In this document: one piece after another, positions 39,219 through 46,845 of the stretch
How positions within the stretch are numbered: the first letter of the stretch is position 1
Layout of the letters: each line of letters starts with the position of its first letter
From: Bacillota bacterium
GTDB taxonomy: Bacteria; Bacillota; Clostridia; Lachnospirales; Lachnospiraceae
Length of the DNA stretch: 64,000 bases
Direction of reading: 5' to 3'
Assembly: GCA_023415055.1 (NCBI GenBank)
Contig: JAEZLZ010000052.1
Location: forward strand, 1 to 64,000
Translations under genes and position numbers: made by a program
Notes under the pieces: generated by a model
What the model saw: only the letters and a program-made list of their open reading frames with translations
The model's database searches: none
What the model was told of the DNA's origin: nothing

Positions 39219-39509
39219 ATGCTTATAGTGCTGACATATGATGTCAATGTTACAACGATGGGTGGAGAAAAACGTCTTCGTAAGGTAGCAAAGATTTGTG
39301 AAAGCTATGGAGTCCGAGTCCAAAATTCTGTTTTTGAACTTTTGGTTGATAATGCACAATTAATCATAATAAAAGGGAAACTATTACAAATTATTGATGA
39401 AGAACTTGACTCTATCCGCTTTTATAATATGGGTAGTAAGTGGGAACGCAAAATCGAATTTTATGGAAAGGGATTAGTAGTAGACCAAGGAAATACACTT
39501 ATTCTGTAA
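39219..39509 (+). CDS. cas2: Cas2
   Basis: The 96-residue ferredoxin-fold protein opens MLIVLTYDVN with the conserved Asp and has the I-C-type RVQNSVFE segment. A Cas2 dimer bridges two Cas1 dimers during spacer capture. ATG 39219 follows the cas1 stop by one base, with GGAGG in the last cas1 codons. It is the last gene before the leader and array. Confidence 0.96.
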   Translation: MLIVLTYDVNVTTMGGEKRLRKVAKICESYGVRVQNSVFELLVDNAQLIIIKGKLLQIIDEELDSIRFYNMGSKWERKIEFYGKGLVVDQGNTLIL

Positions 39510-39690
39510 CATATTTTGTGACGCGGACCTTAATCATACATAATTAGCTTAAGAGGTACGCGCATAAAATAATAACAAAAATATGTATATTTAGTAGGGG
39601 TTCTAATTAATTTTTGTTTGATTAACTTATTATTTTGGCATACTGTATAAAAATTTTAATGATCAATAGTCTAATTTATACATTTTTGCC
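39510..39690 (+). promoter_or_regulatory. CRISPR leader
   Basis: This 181-base AT-rich stretch separates cas2 from the first repeat. It begins with an inverted repeat (GCGGACCTTA near 39522-39532 against TAAGAGGTACGC near 39550-39562) like those following cas2 in other I-C loci. It carries several weak -35/-10-like hexamers around 39618-39651. The array promoter and the Cas1-Cas2 integration anchor are expected here. Confidence 0.7.
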
Positions 39691-41598
39691 GATGCCCCCT
39701 GCGTGGGGGCGTGAATTGAAACATAATCAGCCAATCGGATAATCAGGCTATGTCTGATGCCCCCTGCGTGGGGGCGTGAATTGAAACTCGTAAGTGTGGG
39801 ACCCTCGGTAAATCTTATAGAGATGCCCCCTGCGTGGGGGCGTGAATTGAAACAATAGAAGGATACATGAATTTGCTGGAATACTGATGCCCCCTGCGTG
39901 GGGGCGTGAATTGAAACCTGTAACATCTTTAATCAGTTTAATCACCCCTGATGCCCCCTGCGTGGGGGCGTGAATTGAAACTGTTATCTTCATCCTTAGA
40001 TATCTGGTAAATGCGATGCCCCCTGCGTGGGGGCGTGAATTGAAACAACTCCGGTTGTCGCAAATGTATGCCTGAATAAGATGCCCCCTGCGTGGGGGCG
40101 TGAATTGAAACATAAATATAATGGATAAGTCCGTCATCTGTAAGCGATGCCCCCTGCGTGGGGGCGTGAATTGAAACTCTGATTGTTTAGCCGCTGTCTT
40201 TGATGTATCTGATGCCCCCTGCGTGGGGGCGTGAATTGAAACCTGAATTAGCGTTAAACCGCCTGTATCAGCCTTTGATGCCCCCTGCGTGGGGGCGTGA
40301 ATTGAAACCTGCAGCATCTTTAATCAGTTTAATCACCCCTTGATGCCCCCTGCGTGGGGGCGTGAATTGAAACAAAAGAACCTAGAATATTATTGTTTAC
40401 TGGTATGATGCCCCCTGCGTGGGGGCGTGAATTGAAACATGCAGGAGCAACTATGTGTCACTCCTACATCTGGATGCCCCCTGCGTGGGGGCGTGAATTG
40501 AAACCAAAACGCTGTTGTTAGTGCATTTGGCAAATAAGGATGCCCCCTGCGTGGGGGCGTGAATTGAAACTAACTTAAATTTTTCAAGCGTACCCTCATA
40601 GAAGATGCCCCCTGCGTGGGGGCGTGAATTGAAACCTTTTCTCTCTGGCTGATTGCTATATGCTAACAAGATGCCCCCTGCGTGGGGGCGTGAATTGAAA
40701 CCCATGATCCTTTCGCACCGGACCCTACGTGCCGATGCCCCCTGCGTGGGGGCGTGAATTGAAACAAAATTTTATCTATGTATTCCTTTTTTAGACTGTG
40801 ATGCCCCCTGCGTGGGGGCGTGAATTGAAACACTACCCATACTTTAAGACAGCAGGACAATATAGATGCCCCCTGCGTGGGGGCGTGAATTGAAACCAAA
40901 GATAGGGCAGAAAGCGATATTTGGCGCGGATGCCCCCTGCGTGGGGGCGTGAATTGAAACACGATCCTTATGGTGATTATGGCAGCTCATATAAGATGCC
41001 CCCTGCGTGGGGGCGTGAATTGAAACTTGCGAACTGGCTTGCCGGGAGCATCGCTGCCTACGATGCCCCCTGCGTGGGGGCGTGAATTGAAACTTAGCGA
41101 AGTATTGAATTTCAGTAACCATTTGGATGCCCCCTGCGTGGGGGCGTGAATTGAAACATAGATCGAGGTAAAATATGTAGAGTTCTTTTGATGCCCCCTG
41201 CGTGGGGGCGTGAATTGAAACTTTAATGCTCTAATTCCTGCGGCTTTCCACCATGATGCCCCCTGCGTGGGGGCGTGAATTGAAACATAAAAACGAATTA
41301 AGTATTAATGGGTATATTGAGATGCCCCCTGCGTGGGGGCGTGAATTGAAACTGCTCATAGATTGTATAGCCTTTGATTGATTTAGATGCCCCCTGCGTG
41401 GGGGCGTGAATTGAAACACTTTTAATCCTGAAGGTAAAATGCGTGTTGACTGATGCCCCCTGCGTGGGGCGTGAATTGAAACATAATAGTCGCCCTTTGG
41501 TAACTCATATTTCAAGATGCCCCCTGCGTGGGGGGCGTGAATTGAAACTTGACATGAACACAATGTTTGGAGGGATTAAAACGATGCCCCCTGCGTGG
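39691..41598 (+). CRISPR. Type I-C CRISPR array, 30 repeats and 29 spacers
   Basis: The 32-base repeat starts GATGCCCCC-TGCG, continues TGGGGGCG and ends TGAATTGAAAC. Its CGCCCCC-type stem and GAAAC end are typical for I-C. Spacers are 32-35 bases long. Repeats begin at 39691, 39756, 39822, 39886, 39950, 40015 and so on to 41516. Repeat 28 (41452-41482) has lost one G, repeat 29 (41516-41548) has gained one, and repeat 30 (41583-41598) is cut after 16 bases, so 41598 is the old, distal end. New spacers enter beside cas2. Spacers 4 and 10 are near-identical. Confidence 0.98.
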
Positions 41599-41735
41599 TT
41601 TTGTCTGTAATATACATTTTATCATAAACCACTCAAATTAGTCCACTGAGATGACTCCAGCACAGTCTTTTTTACCAGAAAATAAGGCTTTTTCATAACT
41701 TTTTATAAAATATTTTAAACTAAAAAATAAACGTT

Positions 41736-41765
41736 GTTGCTAGAAAAATATGCTATAGGTATAAT
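41736..41765 (+). promoter_or_regulatory. Promoter of the 55-residue protein gene
   Basis: TTGCTA (41736-41741), 18 bases, TATAAT (41760-41765), then GGAGGCG and the ATG at 41794. Confidence 0.6.
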
Positions 41766-41793
41766 ATTATTAAGAAAATATGGAGGCGATACC

Positions 41794-41961
41794 ATGATAG
41801 AAGAGGATAAGAGCAAATCTAGTTGTAGTGATGATAATGATGAGCCGATGGTTAAAGGTAGCAAGATGTTTGAAAGCATTGTAATAGGATTGTCTGAAGC
41901 AATTGCTGATGCGAGTGATAACAAGCTGCCCAGAAACACAGTTGAGGATGATACTGAATGA
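41794..41961 (+). CDS. Small acidic protein of unknown function
   Basis: The predicted 55-residue protein starts at ATG 41794, which is preceded by TGGAGGCGAT. A good promoter lies 30 bases further up. The product is rich in Asp, Glu and Ser (EEDKSKSSCSDDNDE) with a short amphipathic helix in the second half (SMFESIVIGLSEAIADAS-like). I do not recognise it. Acidity and size would suit a DNA-mimic or anti-restriction protein, but this is only a guess. It lies between the CRISPR array and the phosphoesterase gene, and may form an operon with the latter (58-base gap). Confidence 0.55.
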   Translation: MIEEDKSKSSCSDDNDEPMVKGSKMFESIVIGLSEAIADASDNKLPRNTVEDDTE

Positions 41962-42019
41962 TCTATTTTACAGATGAATTTCTCTTCGAGCATAAATCTA
42001 TGAAAGGGTGTGACAAATA

Positions 42020-42775
42020 ATGTTATATGCTACAGGTGACACTCATGGGGTATGGATTCGGCTTAATACTGATAATTTCCTAGAGCAGAAGGATATGACA
42101 CGGAACGACTATGTGCTGATACTGGGTGATTTTGGCCTTTTTGATGACAATAGGCAAGAGCGTTATTGGCTCGACTGGCTTGATGCCAAGCCTTGGACTA
42201 CGATATGGACAGAGGGTAATCATGATAATATGGACAGGCTGGACGCTTTCCCTGTCACCGAGGATTGGCACGGTGGTAAGGTACATAAGATTAGGGACAA
42301 TGTTATCCACCTAATCCGTGGAAATATTTATGACCTGGATGGAAGGAAGGTGTATGTTTTCGGGGGCGCGAGGAGTCATGATATCTCAGACGGAATTCTT
42401 GATCCTAGCGATCCTGACTACAGAAAGAAGAAACGTGACATGGAGGATCGGGGAGCCTGGTATTACCGTACTCATCATAAGGACTGGTGGGCAAGAGAAA
42501 TGCCAAGTGAGGCAGAAATGGCGGAGGGATCAGCCAACCTTGAACGGTATTATTGGAATGTCGATTATATCTTATCTCATTGTCCACCTACTAGAATTCT
42601 TCAGGAAATGGATGCGGGCAGAGGTATTTATCAACCGGATTATCTGACAGATTATTTACAGCAAATATCGGATCGATGCAGATATAATACTTGGTTATTC
42701 GGTCATATGCACCAAAACAAAAAGATTGACGATAAACATTTTTGTCTTTATGAGCAAATAGTTAAAGTATGGTAA
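42020..42775 (+). CDS. Calcineurin-like metallophosphoesterase
   Basis: The 251-residue protein shows all metal-binding blocks in order: GDTHG (residues 6-10), GDFG (about 36-39), EGNHD (about 65-69), a His in LSHCP (about 198) and GHMH (about 233-236). The family hydrolyses phosphoesters of nucleotides, proteins or nucleic acids using two metals; the substrate here is unknown. AAAGGGTG precedes the ATG. Mobile elements often carry such enzymes. It has no neighbour that defines a pathway. Confidence 0.9.
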   Translation: MLYATGDTHGVWIRLNTDNFLEQKDMTRNDYVLILGDFGLFDDNRQERYWLDWLDAKPWTTIWTEGNHDNMDRLDAFPVTEDWHGGKVHKIRDNVIHLIRGNIYDLDGRKVYVFGGARSHDISDGILDPSDPDYRKKKRDMEDRGAWYYRTHHKDWWAREMPSEAEMAEGSANLERYYWNVDYILSHCPPTRILQEMDAGRGIYQPDYLTDYLQQISDRCRYNTWLFGHMHQNKKIDDKHFCLYEQIVKVW

Positions 42776-42795
42776 CTGAACCCCCCGGTATTATG

Positions 42796-42824
42796 TTGAC
42801 AATGCATAATATATGTGTTATAGT
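42796..42824 (+). promoter_or_regulatory. Strong consensus promoter before the structured RNA
   Basis: TTGACA (42796-42801) and TATAGT (42819-42824) are spaced by 17 bases. No annotated-size gene follows on this strand. The transcript would run into the structured region and terminator at 42862-42979. Confidence 0.8.
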
Positions 42825-42830
42825 ACAAAT

Positions 42831-42982
42831 GGAACATAGTTTATGAACATAATGGCGAACCAGGAGCCACCCTTCCTGGCAGTTGATGCAGCTAAGGCAC
42901 CTGACTATAAGGGACGCGACCCCAAACAGGGCTGGACTGCAAGAATATTCAGAGCTACTTTAATCGGTGGCTCTTTTTAATA
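42831..42982 (+). ncRNA. Candidate standalone structured RNA, about 150 nt
   Basis: A consensus promoter starts the transcript near 42831. A GC-richer block follows in AT-rich surroundings. It has a CCAGGA/TCCTGG hairpin, then nested GCAG/CTGC, CCTG/CAGG and GGG/CCC pairings. It ends in an intrinsic terminator: AGAGCTAC pairs with GTGGCTCT (one G-U) before five T. GAGCCACC near 42869 can also pair with the terminator's 3' arm GGTGGCTC, so two exclusive folds are possible. The same bases contain a 45-codon ORF (ATG 42843 to TAA 42978-42980) without a convincing ribosome site. RNA is favoured; no known Rfam family was recognised. Confidence 0.6.
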
Positions 42983-43020
42983 GGGTAATACAGATCAATT
43001 AGGGAGGTGATAATCGATTC

Positions 43021-44097
43021 TTATTTCTGCATTTTCTCGTCCTGCAATTTCTGTTCTTCTTTTCTCTTGCGTTCTTTTTCTTCTTTCCATCGAACTATTT
43101 CTTCGATACTATTTTGCATATCTCTAAGCATCTGTTCTTTCTCGGGATGCTCATTAAAATATTCCACTTGCCCATTTTCAAGTTTTCTCAAAAAAGTTAG
43201 CTGCTTTTCTAAATCTTCGACACAGCCATATTGTTCCGAAAGCTGACGGTACCTGCCAAGTCTTTCTGTATAATCCTCTTCGAGAGATGCGAGCCTATCT
43301 TTATATTCTTGTTTTATATGATCGATTGTTACTGCAGCATCCGATCTATTATTAGATGCGAGTGTATAAGCTTCATCCAGTTTTCTCTGCATCTTGACGA
43401 GTTTCCCAAAGTTACCAAGGTTGGCAGCCTGATAAACTTCATTTGCACGGGCACGATACTCTTCTGCAGATTCCATATGCCCATTCTCAATCTTTACCGG
43501 TGGGAGAGTACGTTGAGCCTCCCGGTTGAGTTCTGTATGAAATGCTTTGATATCCTTATGCTTAGCTTTTGAATTTCTTAATCCTCTTTCCAAACCAAAA
43601 GGAGCCATTGCTTTTGCATAGGAATCTTGCCTCTCTGTGAAGTTTTCACGGGAGCCAAGAATTTGTTTACACCTTAATACACCATCGACCATAGGAATTA
43701 CAATTCCATGAATATGTGGAGTGGATTCGTCTCCGTGATAAACCAATGATATGACATTATCTTCACCAAATGTTTTTTTAATCCATTCAACATTTGCCTC
43801 TTTCCATTTCTCTAAGTCAATATTCTCAGCATCTTTGTGAGAACATGTCATCATGACCTCAATCGCCTTTACAGCATCTTTTCTTACTTTTCTATTTTTA
43901 TAGTAGTCTGATGCTTCCACTTTAGATTGATACACTTCCGCATAATTCACCCGACCAGAAGATAATAGCTCAATGTTTTTATCCCAATCGTTCGGATCCG
44001 CATTCGGAACGTCGATATCTCTGTAATTATGTTTCATCTTCCCATCAAGATGGGTAAGCGTTTTTACTTTTTCACAAGACATAAATGCATAGCCCAT
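43021..44097 (-). CDS. MobV-family relaxase (Pre/Mob)
   Basis: The 358-residue protein has the MobV motif 3 HGDESTPHIHG (His121, His128, His130). It also has the N-terminal region with HNYR-type sequence (HLDGKMKHNYRD) and a C-terminal coiled coil (about 215-350) rich in Glu, Lys and Arg. MobV relaxases nick their plasmid's oriT and pilot one strand during mobilization by a helper conjugation system. The start is ATG at 44097, giving MGYAFMSCEK; the open frame begins eight codons earlier. No type IV secretion genes are in the window, so the element is mobilizable rather than self-transmissible. Candidate oriT repeats lie upstream at 44187-44353. Confidence 0.9.
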   Translation of the reverse strand: MGYAFMSCEKVKTLTHLDGKMKHNYRDIDVPNADPNDWDKNIELLSSGRVNYAEVYQSKVEASDYYKNRKVRKDAVKAIEVMMTCSHKDAENIDLEKWKEANVEWIKKTFGEDNVISLVYHGDESTPHIHGIVIPMVDGVLRCKQILGSRENFTERQDSYAKAMAPFGLERGLRNSKAKHKDIKAFHTELNREAQRTLPPVKIENGHMESAEEYRARANEVYQAANLGNFGKLVKMQRKLDEAYTLASNNRSDAAVTIDHIKQEYKDRLASLEEDYTERLGRYRQLSEQYGCVEDLEKQLTFLRKLENGQVEYFNEHPEKEQMLRDMQNSIEEIVRWKEEKERKRKEEQKLQDEKMQK

Positions 44098-44186
44098 AAT
44101 AAATCCTCTCTTTACAATCATTCGTTTTAAATATTCTGCAAGTAGTATGTAGGATAACTATAGAAGATAAAATAGACTTAAAATCA

Positions 44187-44381
44187 AAAGTCTAATAAGT
44201 ATTTTACTTTTAACACAAGGTCTATATGCTTTTGAATTAAAAAGAAGGTTATTGTAGGCCATTAGCTCAATTTATTTATTAAATATTAAAGAAGTCTATG
44301 TATTGCAAAAAAGTCACTTTAAAAAACGAAAGTCTAATAAGTATTTTACTTTTGATCCAAAGTCTATGTTTGCTTTTAAAT
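44187..44381 (+). repeat. Duplicated 25-mer upstream of the relaxase, candidate oriT region
   Basis: A 25-base sequence with an inner AAGTA-TTTT-ACTT-like inverted repeat occurs exactly at 44187-44211 and 44329-44353. Similar sequence continues downstream in both copies (GTCTAT and GCTTTT-AATTAA blocks). MobV origins usually lie just upstream of the mob gene and contain inverted repeats, so one copy may be oriT. It does not match the pMV158 nick sequence exactly. Confidence 0.45.
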
Positions 44382-44399
44382 TAAGAAAACAAAGAAAGA

Positions 44400-45180
44400 C
44401 AACTATGAGTCCCTCGTCCTCCCTTTCGTCCTTCTTAATTCCCGAACCTCGTTCGTCGCTCGTCCACCTTCTAACCTTTTCCCATCTGAACCCTCGTCCA
44501 CCTATTAACTTAGCTCCCATCTAAACACCCGTCCATCCTTCTATCCCGTTCCTTTGTGAACCACGCCCACCCTTTTTTTTGCTTTTTTCTTTTTGAAAAT
44601 CAGGTATTCCAAATTAAGAAGACATCAGAGGAGACTTTCCGACCCCTCCCCTCCCTTTCCTTAAGTCTCCGTGCTATTTAACCCACGTCCACCTTTCTGC
44701 ACAAGCGTCGCTCTTCCATGCCAAGCACTCACTTTCTGATCCATCTGCACACCTTTTTCGAAAAGAGATTGGAAAACCATTTGAAAATAATTTAGAAAAC
44801 CTTGGAAACCATATTGGAAAACCATTTGGAAGTGATGTCGGAATACAAAACCACCGGAAAAGAAGGGGAAAGCAGTAATATTCTACAGTTTGGCACAATT
44901 GTTTCGCAGCTTAGCCCCAATATGGTCCCTATTACAGCTGAACCACAACACCTTTTGCGCCCGCCCATCCTATTCAACCGAAATTACAGGCTTCAGCACA
45001 GCTATACCGACCTTTTCCCAAACCACCTGCCCAATCTGATCCGGTAGAGGAGTAGTACCACCACACATTCCGTCCTATTCTATACCAGCACAGCCATTGG
45101 GGCCCGTTTCCGAACCACTACTGGATACCTTGTGCCTGAATCGCCCACCCCACAGGTACTTTCCTCATTCTTTTCATTCA
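44400..45180. other. Strand-asymmetric, C/T-rich non-coding stretch
   Basis: The + strand is strongly pyrimidine-rich and G-poor from about 44410 to 44720. CGTCCACC recurs at 44461, 44495 and 44686, with a variant at about 44530. The open frames crossing it have no ribosome sites and unlikely compositions. No gene is supported. It lies between the relaxase and the palindromic array. Confidence 0.6.
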
Positions 45181-45208
45181 TAGCACCAGCTACGTTGGTA
45201 CAAATGAA

Positions 45209-45488
45209 ACCACTAAGGTGGTGCAATTGGGGTGAGGTGGTTTAATAATCCGGCATTAGAAAACCACTAAGGTGGTGCTTTTGTGAACCACTAAGGTGGT
45301 GCAATTGCTATCCTTTCCTATATATAATAAACCACTAAGGTGGTGCTTTTTGAAACCACTAAGGTGGTGCTTATCAAAACCAGCAAGGTGGTGCTTTTTG
45401 AAACCACTAAGGTGGTGCTTATCGAAACCAGCAAGGTGGTGCTTTTTTGAACCGCTAAGGTGGTACTTATCGAAACCAGCAAGGTGGT
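45209..45488. repeat. Iteron-like array: ten ACCAC-N4-GTGGT palindromes, 24-bp period
   Basis: Palindromic cores start at 45209, 45263, 45287, 45331, 45355, 45379, 45403, 45427, 45451 and 45475. The last seven are exactly 24 bases apart. Cores alternate ACCACTAAGGTGGT with ACCAGCAAGGTGGT-type variants, and linkers alternate GCTTTTTGAA with GCTTATCGAA-type sequence, so the higher-order unit is 48 bases. The phase is close to two helical turns. This resembles plasmid iterons or partition sites. An open reading frame across it only reflects the repeat. Confidence 0.85.
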
Positions 45489-46079
45489 ACTTTTAATAGC
45501 AAAGGCATGGTAGCACAACTTAATTCTGCTGAAAAGCCGGTGGTTCAATATCTGCAACAATACAACTACAGATAATAGTCTGGGTAATTCGGAGACGTAC
45601 AAATGATGTAATTTACACCCGCACCTAAACGAAACTCGTTTGGTACGTACCTGCCACGGGGAATAGTAAATTCGCAGGTAATCAGTTCCTAAGCTCCTCA
45701 TAATGATATAGATCCATAAGAATTAGATATGAAATGCTTATTACTTTTCTAAAGACTATTTTAGCTATTCACACACTCTTGCACAAAAATTATGTCCAAG
45801 TGGCATCCCGAGCACTATGCGAGCTCGTGAAGGCATCACAGCCTGTACCATATAGCCTTCTATCAAATATAGAACATTAGGTGCCACCTCAAATGTATTT
45901 AGGGTAAACGGCTGGCCAGGAAATCAATTTTGCTACTAATGTAATAGGAAGAAAGGTTACATTATAATATAGTGGACACTATGACGACGGGAAGAAATTC
46001 TAGTCGGCTTTTTTTATCTGAACAACATAAGTTTTCTTTAATCACCTAATTTATTGATAAAATAATCCTAAAAAGTATA
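45489..46079. other. Gene-free region after the iteron-like array
   Basis: No convincing ORF. A short hairpin ATAGTG-GA-CACTAT near 45969 is followed by a GTCGGC-T7 terminator-like end near 46003-46015, which could mark a small transcript. Nothing else is recognised. Confidence 0.4.
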
Positions 46080-46150
46080 TTGACATTAAAAAGGTAATAC
46101 CTATACAATATAATTAATCAAGGTAATACTTAATTAGATGGAGATTACCT
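46080..46150 (+). promoter_or_regulatory. Promoter with GGTAATAC operator repeats
   Basis: TTGACA (46080-46085) and TATACA (46102-46107) have a 16-base spacing. GGTAATAC occurs at 46093-46100, inside the promoter, and at 46122-46129. GATTACC, its near-inverse, lies at about 46143-46149. Such repeats suggest repression by a small DNA-binding protein, possibly the next gene product. Confidence 0.5.
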
Positions 46151-46167
46151 ACATATAGGAGGAAGTT

Positions 46168-46791
46168 ATGGCAAATAAAGTAATTAGTATTAAAATGGAC
46201 GAAACAGATATCGAAAAGTTAAAAAAGTATTTTGGATTTTTACAGCAAACAGGTTTCGTTATGAAGGACAATTTAACATTTAATGGATTTCTAAAGCATT
46301 TACTACTCGATAACTTGCAGTCTGATTTTTTGCTGATGTCAGAAATATATAAAGAAATGTGTTTGGGATTTCGATTCTATAATCTTAGAGAGATGAAATT
46401 GATGAACTCATATAATCTCGATGAAGAAACATATGAACTATATGAAAGAGCGATTTCTTCATACATGACAAAACGTGAAAACGAACAACGCGAAAAAGCT
46501 GTAGAGTTTTTTAATTTGATTGATATTGACTATGTAGATTCGCAAGGATCATTATATTCGGAATTCATACCATTACCGGAGAGTATAAAAGAAAAAGATA
46601 TTTTTTGGGAGACTAAAGCATGGGAGATGAGGGAGTGTATTCATTCAGATAATACGGATGAATTTACTAACGACATCCGATTAATCAAGGAATCAAATTT
46701 ATCTGATAATGAAAAAGAAAAGGTTATTTTTTGCATTAAGAAGTTTATGGAAGCCAAAAAAGCGGAAAGAATGATAAAATTAGGATATTAA
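46168..46791 (+). CDS. Unknown protein with a ribbon-helix-helix-like start
   Basis: The 207-residue protein starts at ATG 46168 after AGGAGGAAG. The first residues (MANKVISIKMDETDIEKLKKY) look like a ribbon-helix-helix strand-helix pair, here followed by a long helical, acidic body. I do not recognise the rest. The repeats in its promoter support a role as an autoregulated DNA-binding protein. It is followed after 54 bases by the CoiA-like gene with its own ribosome site, so both are probably co-transcribed. In plasmids, RHH proteins control copy number, partition or mobilization. Confidence 0.55.
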   Translation: MANKVISIKMDETDIEKLKKYFGFLQQTGFVMKDNLTFNGFLKHLLLDNLQSDFLLMSEIYKEMCLGFRFYNLREMKLMNSYNLDEETYELYERAISSYMTKRENEQREKAVEFFNLIDIDYVDSQGSLYSEFIPLPESIKEKDIFWETKAWEMRECIHSDNTDEFTNDIRLIKESNLSDNEKEKVIFCIKKFMEAKKAERMIKLGY

Positions 46792-46845
46792 TTCTAGTAA
46801 CAGATATTTTAAGAAAGTGTTGCTTATTATTATCAGGAGGTGCTC

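Noticed and set aside
39663..41563. Several minus-strand open frames through the CRISPR array with repeated SIHAPTQGAS-type peptides
   Set aside because: They are translations of the CRISPR repeat in different frames. They have no ribosome sites and the DNA is clearly a repeat-spacer array.
42862..42979. T-box or known riboswitch
   Set aside because: The T-box core and the conserved cores of common riboswitches were not seen, and no same-strand gene follows.
42843..42980. 45-codon ORF as a definite gene
   Set aside because: It lacks a clear ribosome site and coincides with stable hairpins and an intrinsic terminator. It is kept only as an alternative reading of the RNA candidate.
44303..45047. 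Small open frames in the C/T-rich stretch
   Set aside because: Skewed composition creates long frames by chance. No start signals or recognisable protein features.
45296..45701. Open frames on both strands over the 24-bp array
   Set aside because: Peptide periodicity only mirrors the DNA repeat. There is no ribosome site and the composition is improbable.
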